From assembly GCF_042433055.1 (NCBI RefSeq), contig NZ_JBHLWB010000003.1, positions 124,001-188,000 of the forward strand: 64,000 bases of DNA, written 5' to 3'. The position numbers and the translations under genes are program-made. This DNA comes from Gallibacterium trehalosifermentans (GTDB lineage: Bacteria; Pseudomonadota; Gammaproteobacteria; Enterobacterales; Pasteurellaceae). Under the pieces are notes generated by a model. It was not told the origin of the DNA. It saw only the letters and a list, made by a program, of their open reading frames with translations, and searched no databases. This document shows positions 1-9,021 of this stretch, one piece after another. The first letter of the stretch is position 1; the number at the start of each line of letters is the position of its first letter.

Positions 1-228
1 ATGATGCAAGCCGTTACAGGAGATCAGCTAGATCCTCAAGTAGAAGTGAAATATTTGGCAGCAATTTCACAATCTATTTCACCTGTACCAAATTTGATTC
101 GTATTGAGCGTTTTGCTTTTTATGAACGAGCAAAGCAAGCTTTTGCCATTGTGGTAACTGGCGAAACAGCAAAATATGGAAACATTTTAATTAAAAAAGG
201 GGTTACCCCGTTTAAGGATAAATCATGA
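1..228 (+). CDS. fucU: L-fucose mutarotase, C-terminal part (5' end outside window)
   Basis: Interconverts the alpha and beta anomers of L-fucose so that the isomerase receives its preferred form. Only the last 75 residues are present. They contain the FucU C-terminal signature [18 protein letters not shown] followed by [11 protein letters not shown], which closely resembles E. coli FucU as I remember it. The stop overlaps the start of fucA by four bases (ATGA), so the two are translationally coupled. The missing 5' part and any fucI/fucK genes should lie upstream. The RbsD/FucU family is certain; the role follows from the operon. Confidence 0.93.
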   Translation: MMQAVTGDQLDPQVEVKYLAAISQSISPVPNLIRIERFAFYERAKQAFAIVVTGETAKYGNILIKKGVTPFKDKS

Positions 229-872
229 ATAGAGAACAACTTTCAGAAAAAATTATTGCCACTTGCTTAGAAATGACACGTCTAGGCTTAAATCAAGGAA
301 CCGCAGGGAATGTGAGTGTTCGTTATAAAGAGGGAATGTTAATTACTCCAACTGGGACACCATATGACAAGATGACCATTGATAGCATTGTCTATGTTGA
401 TAGTGAAGGACATTATGAACAAGGAAAACTACCTTCTAGTGAATGGCATTTTCACTTAGCAGTATATAAAGCACGCCAAGATGTTAATGCGGTAGTACAT
501 AATCATGCCGTAAATTGTGCAGCGGTTTCGATTTTAGAAAAATCTATTCCAGCAATTCATTATATGATTGCCGTAGGAGGAACAGATCATATTCCATGTG
601 TTCCTTATGCAACATTTGGTACCCATCAATTAGCTGAATATGTTTATCAAGGTATTCAAACGTCAAAAGCGATTTTGTTAGCTCATCATGGATTAATTGC
701 CACCGAACAAAATTTAGATAAAGCACTATGGCTAGCTCACGAAGTTGAAGTATTAGCGAGTTGGTATATGAAATTATTAGCGACAGGCTTACCGATTCCA
801 ACCTTATCAACAGAAGAGATGGCAGTTGTATTAGAAAAATTTAAATCATACGGGCTGCGAGTTGAAGAATAG
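225..872 (+). CDS. fucA: L-fuculose-phosphate aldolase
   Basis: Class II aldolase that cleaves L-fuculose-1-phosphate into dihydroxyacetone phosphate and L-lactaldehyde in the cytoplasm. It has 215 residues, the same length as E. coli FucA. The zinc site is intact: Glu73 (SSEW), His92 and His94 (VVHNHAVN) and His155 (LLAHHGL) fall at the E. coli positions. The start ATG overlaps the fucU stop. An AAAGGAG ribosome site follows 20 bp downstream and serves fucP. The order fucU-fucA-fucP differs from E. coli but uses the same genes. Confidence 0.96.
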   Translation: MNREQLSEKIIATCLEMTRLGLNQGTAGNVSVRYKEGMLITPTGTPYDKMTIDSIVYVDSEGHYEQGKLPSSEWHFHLAVYKARQDVNAVVHNHAVNCAAVSILEKSIPAIHYMIAVGGTDHIPCVPYATFGTHQLAEYVYQGIQTSKAILLAHHGLIATEQNLDKALWLAHEVEVLASWYMKLLATGLPIPTLSTEEMAVVLEKFKSYGLRVEE

Positions 873-908
873 ATCAATGCAATCTATTACATAAAAGGAG
901 ACAAATTT

Positions 909-2195
909 ATGAAAGCAAAAGTATTAGAAAAACAATATGTTATCCCCTTTATTTTACTAACTTCATTATTTGCATTATGGGGATTTGCAAATGATATTAC
1001 TAATCCTATGGTAGCTGCTTTCCAGACGGTGATGGAAATTCCAGCATCAGAAGCGGCATTAGTTCAATTCGCTTTTTATGGCGGATATGGCACGATGGCA
1101 ATTCCTGCTGCTTTATTTGTGAGTCGTTATAATTATAAATATGGTGTGTTATTAGGTTTAGCACTTTATTGTATTGGTGCGTTGTTGTTCTATCCTGCTG
1201 CGAAATATGAGATGTTTTCATTCTTTTTATTTTCACTCTACATCTTAACATTTGGTTTGGCTTTTCTAGAAACAACAGCCAACCCTTATATTTTATCTAT
1301 GGGCGATCCACAAACCGCAACACGCCGCTTAAATTTAGCACAGGCATTTAACCCATTAGGATCTATTTTAGGAATGTTTGTTGCTTCACAATTTGTATTA
1401 ACACATTTAGATTCAGATAAACGAGATGCCGCAGGAAATCTTATTTTTCCGACACTTTCTGCCGCCGAAAAGACAGTGATTAAAACACATGATCTTGCCA
1501 TTATCAGAGATCCTTATGTCATACTAGGTTTTGTTGTCTTAGCGATTTTTATTTTGATTGCTCTGTATAAAATGCCAAAAACAAAAACAGAAGAACAAGC
1601 AAAAATTACATTTGGTGAAGCAGTGAAACGTTTAGTTGCTCGAGCGAAATATCGTGAAGGAGTGATTGCTCAAGTATTTTATGTTGCAACGCAAATTATG
1701 TGTTGGACATTTATTATTCAATATGCAGAACGTTTAGGTTTTACTAAAGCGGAAGCACAACAGTTTAATATGTTAGCAATGGGATTATTCATTATTAGTC
1801 GTTTTGTCAGCACTGCATTAATGAAGTATTTAAAAGCAGAATTGATGTTAATGTTGTTTGCATTAGGTGGTTTGCTAGCTATTCTTGGTGTGATTTTTAT
1901 TGATGGCGTATTAGGTTTATATTGTTTAATTCTTACCTCTGGTTTTATGTCATTGATGTTCCCAACGATTTATGGAATTGCCTTGCATGGATTGAAAGAA
2001 GAATCTACTTTAGGTGCGGCAGGTCTTGTGATGGCGATTGTTGGCGGTGCTTTAATGCCTCCACTTCAAGGGGCAATTATTGATATGGGAGAAGTAGCAG
2101 GGTTACCAGCAGTTAATGCTTCATTTGTATTACCATTGATCTGTTTTATCGTGATTGCTATTTACGGTTATCGTTGTTGGAAAGTTTTAGAATAA
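909..2195 (+). CDS. fucP: L-fucose:H+ symporter
   Basis: Inner-membrane major facilitator permease for uptake of L-fucose. The 428 residues make about 12 hydrophobic segments, with the FucP-family beginning FALWGFANDITNPMV near residues 20-35 and the motif FLETTANPYIL near residue 120. It follows fucA by 36 bp with a good ribosome site (AAAGGAG), so it belongs to the same transcript. It is the last fuc gene here and faces the end of the sorbitol operon. A related hexose permease is possible, but the context makes fucose the clear choice. Confidence 0.94.
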   Translation: MKAKVLEKQYVIPFILLTSLFALWGFANDITNPMVAAFQTVMEIPASEAALVQFAFYGGYGTMAIPAALFVSRYNYKYGVLLGLALYCIGALLFYPAAKYEMFSFFLFSLYILTFGLAFLETTANPYILSMGDPQTATRRLNLAQAFNPLGSILGMFVASQFVLTHLDSDKRDAAGNLIFPTLSAAEKTVIKTHDLAIIRDPYVILGFVVLAIFILIALYKMPKTKTEEQAKITFGEAVKRLVARAKYREGVIAQVFYVATQIMCWTFIIQYAERLGFTKAEAQQFNMLAMGLFIISRFVSTALMKYLKAELMLMLFALGGLLAILGVIFIDGVLGLYCLILTSGFMSLMFPTIYGIALHGLKEESTLGAAGLVMAIVGGALMPPLQGAIIDMGEVAGLPAVNASFVLPLICFIVIAIYGYRCWKVLE

Positions 2196-2208
2196 TCTAA
2201 CAGATAAG

Positions 2209-2239
2209 AGGTATAGTAGTGCTGTTGACTACTATACCT
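2209..2239. terminator. Inverted repeat between fucP and srlR
   Basis: Two perfect 12-base arms (AGGTATAGTAGT and its complement) are separated by a 7-base loop in the 49-bp gap between the convergent genes fucP and srlR. There is no run of T on either side, so it is either a weak bidirectional terminator or an mRNA 3'-end stabilising hairpin. Confidence 0.6.
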
Positions 2240-2244
2240 ATCAA

Positions 2245-3018
2245 CTAATCAGCAATAATGACTTGAATGCCTTTCTCTATCATAGCTTGGTGAAATTTTG
2301 GATCTAACAAGTTGTCAGTAATCACAATATCAATTTTTTCTAATGGACAGACAATATTTGGGCTTCTCCGCCCAAATTTAGACGAGTCGGCTAATACAAT
2401 AATTTGTCTTGCTGCATTTGTCATTGCTTTGCTAACACCATGAACTTCATTAAAAGTCGTTAATCCGAGTTCTAAGTCAAAGCCATCTGTACCAATAAAC
2501 AACTTATCAAAAGAAAATTTATCAAAAGTTGATTCCGCTAAAATGCCATGAAATGAGGCTGATCTGGTTCGATAAGTTCCGCCACACATCAATAATTCGT
2601 GTTCCTTTTCTATCGCAACTAAATTATTAATGATATGTAGGCTATTGGTCATAATCGTTAAATTATTAAGTTCAGCCAACAAAGGGATCATTTGTAGAAC
2701 CGTACTACCAGAATCAATAATAAGAGAATCACCATCTTTTAATAATTTCACTGCGGCTTTAGCAATTTTCTTTTTTTGCGGCAAATTAATGAGCGTCTTA
2801 TTAGTCATAGGTAATTCTGTATCGACATCTTTTTCATGATCAACCAGAACAACACTCCCATAAGTTCGTAAGACTTTTTTGTCGGCCTCTAGTGCGGTTA
2901 AATCTTTTCGAATAGTTGTACCTGTGGTGGAAAAATACTCTGCTAACTGATCTACGGCAGTTTTTCCATGGGATTGTAAATAATCTAGAATAGCAAGTTG
3001 TCTTTCTTTTGGTTTCAT
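2245..3018 (-). CDS. srlR: Glucitol operon repressor, DeoR family
   Basis: DeoR-type repressor of the sorbitol (glucitol) operon. The N-terminal helix-turn-helix (residues about 1-55) has [14 protein letters not shown] and [10 protein letters not shown]. The C-terminal effector domain holds [13 protein letters not shown] and [12 protein letters not shown]. At 257 residues it matches E. coli SrlR/GutR in length. It lies next to fucP, so FucR was considered, but it is the last gene of the srl operon directly after srlM, as in E. coli, and the sequence fits SrlR better. The ribosome site is weak. The inducer is presumably a sorbitol-derived sugar phosphate. Confidence 0.9.
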   Translation of the reverse strand: MKPKERQLAILDYLQSHGKTAVDQLAEYFSTTGTTIRKDLTALEADKKVLRTYGSVVLVDHEKDVDTELPMTNKTLINLPQKKKIAKAAVKLLKDGDSLIIDSGSTVLQMIPLLAELNNLTIMTNSLHIINNLVAIEKEHELLMCGGTYRTRSASFHGILAESTFDKFSFDKLFIGTDGFDLELGLTTFNEVHGVSKAMTNAARQIIVLADSSKFGRRSPNIVCPLEKIDIVITDNLLDPKFHQAMIEKGIQVIIAD

Positions 3019-3039
3019 AATAAGTCCGTATGAGAGGAT

Positions 3040-3402
3040 TTATTGCAATCGAATTGCTTCCATTAAGGCTTCTTGACTATGCCGATCATTAGGGAAAATA
3101 GCCTCTGGTACAATTTCATTGTGCAACAATCCTTGTAATTTTGTAATTGTTTTAGGACGAGAGAAAACGGTCAGTCCTTTTAAAATGATAGAATTTACAA
3201 CACGATGATTCTGATCAAAAGCGATGGCAATGACTACTTTTGGTTTAAATCGCCCTTTTGTACGACCAATACCTACATTCCCTTGCTTACATAATTTCTC
3301 AAATTCTTGATTAAATTTAGTTACTTGCCACCAACCTAAGATGATTTGTAATAGCCAAGCAATAATTGCAACCACAATGAGAGAATTTGTTATATTTTGC
3401 AT
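3040..3402 (-). CDS. srlM: Glucitol operon activator protein
   Basis: GutM/SrlM-family protein of 120 residues, known in E. coli as an activator of the glucitol operon. It has one N-terminal hydrophobic segment (residues about 6-26), then the family pattern GRTKGRFKPKVVIAIAFD and KGLTVFSRPK. It sits between the aldolase gene and srlR in the sorbitol operon. How it activates transcription while membrane-anchored is not settled in any species I know of. Confidence 0.9.
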   Translation of the reverse strand: MQNITNSLIVVAIIAWLLQIILGWWQVTKFNQEFEKLCKQGNVGIGRTKGRFKPKVVIAIAFDQNHRVVNSIILKGLTVFSRPKTITKLQGLLHNEIVPEAIFPNDRHSQEALMEAIRLQ

Positions 3403-3448
3403 AAATTATTCCATATTTAAAATGTTTTTATTGCACTATTTGAAAGAA

Positions 3449-4111
3449 TTAAAATAAAGTTTGATGAAAAGCACTGTTCCAATCTTGTTCAAATTGATCA
3501 ATAGCAGCAAAGACAGCAGGATCAGATAAAAACGCTTGGGCAATTTCTGGAGTAACAGTAATTGCTTTGCAACCAGTTAGCATTGCGTCTAGTACTTGAC
3601 GAGGAGTTTTAAAGCTGGCTGCAAGAATTTTTGCCTCGGTACGATGTAAATCAAGTAATGTTTGTAATTCTTGTACCACTTTAACGCCATCACCACCTTG
3701 GCTATCAATACGATTAACATAGGGCGCAATATATTTTGCACCTGATAATGCCGCTAAGAATCCCTGAGCAGAACCATACACAGCAGTACCTAACGTCGGG
3801 ACATTTTGTGCAGTGAGGTGTTTAATTGCGGTTAATCCTTCCAAGGTAACAGGAATTTTAATCACCAATGTAGGAAACTTTTCTCGTAACTGGAGGGCTT
3901 GTTCTATCATTTCTGTATGGCTTTTGGCTAAGACCTGAGCAAAAAGTTGTCCTTGCTCACCGAAAATATCTTGTAATGCTTGTAATACATCAAATAATGG
4001 TTTTCTTTCTTTGGCGATAATACTGGGATTAGTCGTTACCCCAGCTAAAGGTAATGAAGCGTGTAATTTTTTAACGAAATCGATATTTGCTGTATCAAGG
4101 TAAAATTCCAT
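3449..4111 (-). CDS. fsa: Fructose-6-phosphate aldolase, transaldolase-like
   Basis: Class I aldolase of the small transaldolase (TalC/FSA) family, 220 residues like E. coli FsaA. It would split fructose-6-phosphate into dihydroxyacetone and glyceraldehyde-3-phosphate. The Schiff-base lysine is Lys85 in LVIKIPVTLEG, the E. coli position. The N-terminus MEFYLDTANIDFVKK and the TTNPSI motif are typical. Its ribosome site is strong (GTAGGAGAAA). It is embedded between srlD and srlM on the same strand; E. coli srl has no aldolase there. Since SrlD makes fructose-6-phosphate, the gene would act on the pathway's own product. Confidence 0.92.
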   Translation of the reverse strand: MEFYLDTANIDFVKKLHASLPLAGVTTNPSIIAKERKPLFDVLQALQDIFGEQGQLFAQVLAKSHTEMIEQALQLREKFPTLVIKIPVTLEGLTAIKHLTAQNVPTLGTAVYGSAQGFLAALSGAKYIAPYVNRIDSQGGDGVKVVQELQTLLDLHRTEAKILAASFKTPRQVLDAMLTGCKAITVTPEIAQAFLSDPAVFAAIDQFEQDWNSAFHQTLF

Positions 4112-4134
4112 GATATTTCTCCTACAAAAATAAA

Positions 4135-4160
4135 AGGTACAAGATAATGTACTTGTACCT
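4135..4160 (-). promoter_or_regulatory. Hairpin between srlD and fsa
   Basis: A perfect 9-base inverted repeat (AGGTACAAG, 8-base loop, CTTGTACCT) lies in the 58-bp gap between srlD and fsa. It has no T tract and may act as an RNA processing or stability element that sets different levels for the PTS and downstream genes. This role is inference. Confidence 0.45.
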
Positions 4161-4169
4161 ACTATGTTA

Positions 4170-4952
4170 TTAAAACATCACTTGTCCACCAGTAATATTA
4201 ATGGACTGACCTGTACAATATTCAGCTTTATCGCTAGCATAGAAGAGTAAAATATTTAAAACATCTTGATACTCACAACCACGCTTTAATGGTACTTTGT
4301 CGATATAAACTTGCTCGACCTGATCTTCAGGAATACCTAATTTTTGTGCATATTGTGGAATTAATGATTGGAACATAGGTGATTTTAATAAATTTCCTAA
4401 CATCAATGAATGTACGGTAATACCATGTTCAGCAAGATCTAACGCAAGCGATTGAGTTAATCCTACGCCACCAAATTTTGCTGCACTATAACCTGAGTTA
4501 TGTTTACTACCGACTTTACCTGATTTTGAATTGATTTGAATAATGCGTCCTGCAATATGATCGCGAATCATTAATTTGGAGAACTCTCTTGCACATAAGA
4601 AATAGCCAACTAAATTGACTTGTAATGAAGTGTTAAAATCATTCATTTGAAATTCTGTGATAGGTGCAGCTTTCGCCATACCTGCACTATAAACTAATAG
4701 ATCAACACGACCAAATACGTTATCAATATTTTGTGCTAACGCTATAACACTTTGTTCATCTGTGGCATCGACTTGGAAACCTTGCGCCACTTGTTTTCCT
4801 AATTTTTGATTAATTTCATTAGCAGTGTTAATCGCGTTGTCGCCATTTAAATCTGCTACCGCAACACAATAGCCATTATCGGCTAACCCTGCACATAAAA
4901 ATGCCCCTAAAGTTTGTCCTCCACCAACGACAACAGCAACTTTTTTTGTCAT
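4170..4952 (-). CDS. srlD: Sorbitol-6-phosphate 2-dehydrogenase
   Basis: NAD-dependent short-chain dehydrogenase that oxidises D-sorbitol-6-phosphate to fructose-6-phosphate in the cytoplasm. The 260-residue protein has the cofactor loop VVVGGGQTLGAFLC at residues 7-20 (the usual TGxxxGxG is GGGQTLG, as in SrlD), a catalytic Ser in NSKSG, and Tyr/Lys in GYSAAKFGG. The ribosome site AAGAGGT precedes the ATG. It is fourth in the operon after srlB, with a 12-bp gap. Confidence 0.93.
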   Translation of the reverse strand: MTKKVAVVVGGGQTLGAFLCAGLADNGYCVAVADLNGDNAINTANEINQKLGKQVAQGFQVDATDEQSVIALAQNIDNVFGRVDLLVYSAGMAKAAPITEFQMNDFNTSLQVNLVGYFLCAREFSKLMIRDHIAGRIIQINSKSGKVGSKHNSGYSAAKFGGVGLTQSLALDLAEHGITVHSLMLGNLLKSPMFQSLIPQYAQKLGIPEDQVEQVYIDKVPLKRGCEYQDVLNILLFYASDKAEYCTGQSINITGGQVMF

Positions 4953-4964
4953 TTTTGATACCTC

Positions 4965-5330
4965 TTAATTTCTAATAATTGTTAAAACACTATTTACATC
5001 AATTTGTTGTGGAACCTCTCCTTGTAGGTGAATAGTTCCTGGATATTCTGCTTGGGTTGCACTATCAAAACGAAAAGTGATATGACCTAATTGTTTTAAA
5101 TTGAAAGATGCAACCTCACCAATAGCAGTAATGATAAATTCTGCTTGATCGATTTTGACGATATCTCCAACATTTACATCATCTTGAAGTTCACCATGGG
5201 AGTGAATAAAACAGTAATCTTCAAGATCTACTGGTGCTCCCTCTTTAAACGTGATGAGCATATTGTCTTCTAACGCTTCTCGAGCAAAACGACCGATTTT
5301 TTTGAAAGTGGTTTGATAAAGTAATGTCAT
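4965..5330 (-). CDS. srlB: PTS glucitol/sorbitol-specific EIIA component
   Basis: Phosphocarrier that passes phosphate from HPr to the sorbitol EIIB domain. I start it at the second of two adjacent ATGs: this aligns with E. coli SrlB, places the active-site histidine at residue 43 (YCFIHSHGE) and gives better spacing from AGGA. The upstream ATG at 5333 would add one Met. The family ending of GHITFRFD and PGTIHLQG is present. Its length of 121 residues is normal. The gene sits between srlE and srlD. Confidence 0.92.
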   Translation of the reverse strand: MTLLYQTTFKKIGRFAREALEDNMLITFKEGAPVDLEDYCFIHSHGELQDDVNVGDIVKIDQAEFIITAIGEVASFNLKQLGHITFRFDSATQAEYPGTIHLQGEVPQQIDVNSVLTIIRN

Positions 5331-5385
5331 CATCAGTTCCTATTTTTGAGTTGTGCGACAAGCATTGCCGCACGATTTAATATGG

Positions 5386-6369
5386 TTAATAAATAAAGGC
5401 AGAAACGAACCAAGCAATAAGCACTGTTGGCGCACCAGTTAAGAAACGGCTAACGAGGACTGATGGGACACCAACACGAACTGTATCTTGTTTGGCTTCA
5501 GCAAGGGATAAACCAACAGGAATAAAATCGCACGCCGCTTGAGCATTAATAGCGAAGAGTGCTGGTAATGCTAAGTGAGGTGGAATATTACCTAACCCGA
5601 TCTGTACCCCAACTAATACACCAATCACCTGTGCAATTACGGCACCAGGTCCTAAGAATGGCGATAAAAAAGGGAAAGAACAGATAAGTGCTAAAATAAC
5701 GAGTCCAACAGGGCTACTTGCTAATGGCGTTAATCCATGAGCAATCCAATCACCTAAACCAGATGCAATGATGATTCCAATGAGTGCAGAAACGAAAGCC
5801 ATAAATGGCAGAATTGTTTTTAGGACGGTATCAATCGTATCTCGACCAGCTTGGAAAAAGACCGCCACAATAGATCCCATACCCATTCCGATTTTTGCTA
5901 ATAAACCATCACTTTGTTCAGTAATCTTTTTCGATGAGTCGTAGTCTTTTGCTAACGTTACAGTATTATTTGCTTTAGCCTCTTCAGTGCTTGGTAGTGC
6001 TTGATCAATTAAACGAACGTTATTTTCTTTTACGGCAGAAACATAAATATCTTCTACGATAAACTCTGCTAATGGTCCCGATTTCCCTGTTGCATGGATA
6101 TTGATTGTTGGAATACGGCGTTTTGGATAGAGTCCACAACGTAAGACACCACCACAGTCAATAATTGCGATCCCAATTTCTTCTGTTGCTGGTTCGCCTT
6201 GTTTAAAGCCATCTATTGCTTCCCAACCAGTTAAATTTACAAGGTGATCAACAATACTTGGACGTGTTCCCGCTGTCATATAAAGAATTTTTTTGCCAGG
6301 AACGACAGGAACAGTAAGCGGTCCACCCCAACCACCATTACCTTTTTCGATATAAATTGCATTAGCCAT
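5386..6369 (-). CDS. srlE: PTS glucitol/sorbitol-specific EIIB and N-terminal EIIC component
   Basis: Membrane subunit that phosphorylates incoming sorbitol to sorbitol-6-phosphate. Residues about 1-140 form the EIIB domain, with the phosphocysteine candidate in [18 protein letters not shown]. Residues about 175-327 carry several hydrophobic helices ([33 protein letters not shown]). The 327-residue length is close to E. coli SrlE. A strong AAAAGGAG ribosome site precedes the ATG, and it is 14 bp downstream of srlA. Confidence 0.94.
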   Translation of the reverse strand: MANAIYIEKGNGGWGGPLTVPVVPGKKILYMTAGTRPSIVDHLVNLTGWEAIDGFKQGEPATEEIGIAIIDCGGVLRCGLYPKRRIPTINIHATGKSGPLAEFIVEDIYVSAVKENNVRLIDQALPSTEEAKANNTVTLAKDYDSSKKITEQSDGLLAKIGMGMGSIVAVFFQAGRDTIDTVLKTILPFMAFVSALIGIIIASGLGDWIAHGLTPLASSPVGLVILALICSFPFLSPFLGPGAVIAQVIGVLVGVQIGLGNIPPHLALPALFAINAQAACDFIPVGLSLAEAKQDTVRVGVPSVLVSRFLTGAPTVLIAWFVSAFIY

Positions 6370-6383
6370 AGTATTTCTCCTTT

Positions 6384-6929
6384 TTATAAGTGGACTTCAC
6401 GTTCAAGTTTGATACCCATACGTTTTTCAAATAACGCTGTGGTAAAGTCTGTAACCCAGCCACGGAAAAAGTTTGTTACCATTCCTACGAGTAAATAACT
6501 TACGGCAAGCGGGGCGAGTGGGACACCAAGAGTGGTTAAACCATTGGCAATGCCTAAATAGACAAACAGTTCACCTGGATTAATATGTGGAAATAAGCCG
6601 TTCATGGAATGACAGCTATAAGAGGCAGCTGCATAATAGCTTGGTTTGTAACGTTCTGGTAAGAATTTACCTAAGCTCAGCGTCATTGGATTACAGAAAA
6701 CGAATGTTCCAATAACGGGAAGAATTAAATAACGAGAAATTGGATTGCCCGCACTACGTTGAGCAAGGCGCTCGATTCTTTCTTGACCAATAAATTTGAT
6801 CAGCGCATTCATAACGACTAACAGTGAAATTAATAGTGGAAGAATACCTGTTACCATACTGACAAAGGTTTCCCCACCTTTTTGAAATAGTCCAATGAAC
6901 CATTCTGCACCATGTGTAATAAATTCCAT
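6384..6929 (-). CDS. srlA: PTS glucitol/sorbitol-specific EIIC2 component
   Basis: First gene of the sorbitol operon, encoding the second membrane half of the sorbitol permease. It has 181 residues with about four hydrophobic segments and the family features [21 protein letters not shown] and [21 protein letters not shown]. The ribosome site is GAGAGGT. The promoter with its CRP site lies 65-110 bp upstream. SrlA, SrlE and SrlB together form the full sorbitol PTS. Confidence 0.94.
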   Translation of the reverse strand: MEFITHGAEWFIGLFQKGGETFVSMVTGILPLLISLLVVMNALIKFIGQERIERLAQRSAGNPISRYLILPVIGTFVFCNPMTLSLGKFLPERYKPSYYAAASYSCHSMNGLFPHINPGELFVYLGIANGLTTLGVPLAPLAVSYLLVGMVTNFFRGWVTDFTTALFEKRMGIKLEREVHL

Positions 6930-6993
6930 ATTTACCTCTCAAAATGAAAGTTTTAAGTTTTGTTTCTGACTAAATGATTAATCATTAGAATAA

Positions 6994-7039
6994 ATAATAT
7001 TTTATTTTGAAAGATTGATATGTGATTTTGATCTCATTT
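6994..7039 (-). promoter_or_regulatory. srl operon promoter with class-II-like CRP site
   Basis: On the minus strand a -10 hexamer TATTAT (6999-6994) predicts a start near 6987. A CRP-like 22-mer at 7018-7039 has the core TGTGATTTTGATCTCA and matches the E. coli CRP consensus at 18 of 22 positions by my count. Its centre (7028.5) is about 41.5 bp upstream of the predicted start, the standard class II position. Catabolite-activated sorbitol genes fit this well. Transcription start is predicted, not shown. Confidence 0.72.
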
Positions 7040-7373
7040 TTAATAAAAAGTTTTAAAGTAAAAGAAATTTTGTTTGTTTTGAAATTTTATGTGTAGAGTA
7101 GTGGAGTGGTAAGTAAAAGAAATTTTATATTTTTCAATAGTATAAGTTAATTGATGAAGATAATAAATGAGTTAGCATTTTAAGTTTGGATTAAACAACT
7201 TATCCTTAATTTATTTTTGTTTTTATTTTAAAAGTTTTGCTAAAAGAAAATTTAGATCGTGCATTCAATTCGTCAATATATGCTCAAGTTCACAAATTTT
7301 TACATTAACAGTTGTTTTACATTTTATTAATATTAAGATAATTGCCGATGTTATTGATATAAAGGTTATTATT
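7040..7373. other. Intergenic region between divergent srlA and gltS
   Basis: Very AT-rich, gene-free stretch. It should hold the gltS promoter, but I see no clear -35/-10 pair. A weak CRP-like site (ATGCTCAAGTTCACA near 7277-7292, about 15 of 22 matches) lies about 90 bp upstream of gltS. Nothing else is recognisable. Confidence 0.4.
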
Positions 7374-8588
7374 ATGATTACGATTAATGTAGGAATGTTT
7401 CAAACACTCGCGCTATCAGTGATTGCTATTTACGTTGGGGAGTTTATTCGCAATCAATTCCCAATTTGGAAGAAGTATTGTATTCCTGCTCCTGTTATTG
7501 GTGGGACATTGTTTGCGATTATTACCACTTGTTTATATTCATTTGATTTATTTTCCTTTCAGTTTGATTACAAAACCATAAATACCTTTTTTTATAATGT
7601 TTTCTTTGCGGCAATGGGGTTTGCGGCTAGCTTTGCGTTATTAAAGAAAGGTGGCAAGTTAGTGATTATATTTAGTATTTTGGCTGCGGTATTAGCGATG
7701 TTGCAGAATGTGCTTTCTCTTGGTTTGGGCGTGCTTCTTGATATGAATCCATTAGTTGCTTTAATGTCAGGCTCAATTCCATTGACGGGCGGACATGGAA
7801 ATGCGGCGGCTTTTGCACCTATTGCAGAACAAATGGGCGCAAGTGGGGCGATTGAGGTAGCGGTTGCTGCGGCAACGTTTGGTTTGATTGCAGGCTGTAT
7901 TCTTGGCGGACCACTCGGCAGAGGGTTGATTAAAAAACATCGGCTCAATGAGCAATTAGTTGAAGAATTATCGCAAACTGAAATAGAAAAAGAGGCATTA
8001 CCAAAGATTAGTTACCGTCGTTCTAGCCAAGCAGCATTTTTATTATTACTGGCGTGCGGTATCGGGCAGACCTTATTTTTACTGAATAAAGCAATTTTTC
8101 CTCAAGTAAATATTCCAATTCATGTGATGAGTATGTTAGGCGGGTTAATTCTTCGCCTGATATTAGATGCAACAAAACGCGATCATCAGGCACTGTATGA
8201 AAATATTGGTATCATTGGCGAGATTTCTTTAGCGGTTTTTGTTTCTATCGTGATTGTTACGATGCAATTATGGAAGTTAGCGGATTTAGCGTTACCACTG
8301 ATTATTATCCTCACCTTACAAGTCGTTCTATGCTATCTGTTTTGTGTCTTTATTACTTTCCGTTTATGTGGTAAGAATTATGACTCTGCGATTATTGCAA
8401 CAGGGCATTCTGGTTTTGGTTTAGGGGCGGTTCCTGTCTCAATGGCAACAATGACCGCGGTGTGTTCTCGTTATCATTATTCAAAGTTAGCCTTTTTTGT
8501 GGTTCCGTTGATTGGTGGGTTTATTAGTAATATTAGTAATGCGCTGATTATTACGTTATTTTTGAATATTGCGCAAGGAATGGGCTAA
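7374..8588 (+). CDS. gltS: Sodium/glutamate symporter
   Basis: GltS-family inner-membrane carrier importing glutamate with sodium. It has 404 residues and about 10-12 hydrophobic segments. The family signatures are YCIPAPVIGGTLFAI (residues about 37-51), GSIPLTGGHGNAAAFAP in the first half and ATGHSGFGLGAVPVSMATM in the second, the paired pore loops of this family. It is a single-gene unit, divergent from the srl operon and followed directly by a strong terminator. Confidence 0.94.
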   Translation: MITINVGMFQTLALSVIAIYVGEFIRNQFPIWKKYCIPAPVIGGTLFAIITTCLYSFDLFSFQFDYKTINTFFYNVFFAAMGFAASFALLKKGGKLVIIFSILAAVLAMLQNVLSLGLGVLLDMNPLVALMSGSIPLTGGHGNAAAFAPIAEQMGASGAIEVAVAAATFGLIAGCILGGPLGRGLIKKHRLNEQLVEELSQTEIEKEALPKISYRRSSQAAFLLLLACGIGQTLFLLNKAIFPQVNIPIHVMSMLGGLILRLILDATKRDHQALYENIGIIGEISLAVFVSIVIVTMQLWKLADLALPLIIILTLQVVLCYLFCVFITFRLCGKNYDSAIIATGHSGFGLGAVPVSMATMTAVCSRYHYSKLAFFVVPLIGGFISNISNALIITLFLNIAQGMG

Positions 8589-8610
8589 CCATAATCTTTC
8601 ATTCTAAAAG

Positions 8611-8640
8611 ACAACCGCAAGAAATTGCGGTTGTTTTAGT
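8611..8640 (+). terminator. gltS terminator
   Basis: Perfect 10-base stem (ACAACCGCAA / TTGCGGTTGT), 4-base loop GAAA, followed by a short T run, 22 bp after the gltS stop. The surrounding 39 bases (8596-8634) occur again in inverted form at 9022-9060 after clpB. Confidence 0.85.
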
Positions 8641-8699
8641 TTGAAGATAAAGACATATCAATTAATCTTTAGTTTATTTTTCCACTCACATTGAGATTT

Positions 8700-8967
8700 A
8701 GGTTTCGCCCTAAAGGGCGACCCACTATTATTCACAAGTTCGCTCGGCTCACATGCTCACTCTTCGGGTCGCTGCAAGCGGCGCTCAAAAAGCTATTGCT
8801 TTTTGTTTTGTTCGTGAAAAAAATTAACGGAACAGGAAAAGGTTCCCTTGTGCCTTGCCCGAAAAATCTTGACGGAATGAGGAAATAGCAAGGCACTAGG
8901 GCGTGTTTTTTTGCCCACTTTTCTTTGCACGAGCAAAAAAAGTGGGTCGCCCTTTAGGGCGAAACCT
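8700..8967. repeat. Dispersed modular repeat, copy A
   Basis: One of four related intergenic elements here. It starts with AGGTTTCGCCCTAAAGGGCG plus A and ends with the exact complement, a 21-bp terminal inverted repeat that itself contains the small hairpin GCCCT-AAA-GGGC. Inside are a module with GCTCAAAAAGCTATTGC (near 8773-8800) and a core from GGTTCCCTTGTGCCTTGCC to GCAAGGCACTAGGGCG. Compared with copies B-D, about 85 bp in the middle of the core is missing. It lies between the convergent genes gltS and clpB and within a larger 39-bp inverted repeat. No transposase or convincing ORF is present. Confidence 0.85.
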
Positions 8968-9021
8968 AAAGGTACTATTTTAGCAAAAAACAAATTAATG
9001 TGATTTTGCCTGCAAAATGAA

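Noticed and set aside
1..228. First partial gene considered as the end of a four-carbon acid sugar kinase (otnK), with the next gene as otnC
   Set aside because: [16 protein letters not shown] and [11 protein letters not shown] are FucU sequences, and the following genes are a standard fucA and fucP.
2245..3018. DeoR regulator next to fucP considered as FucR
   Set aside because: It lies at the end of the sorbitol operon after srlM, has the 257-residue length of SrlR and matches SrlR motifs better. It is convergent with, not part of, the fuc genes.
8691..8993. Short frames on both strands inside repeat copy A
   Set aside because: They start in or cross the terminal repeats, overlap each other on opposite strands and have no family features.
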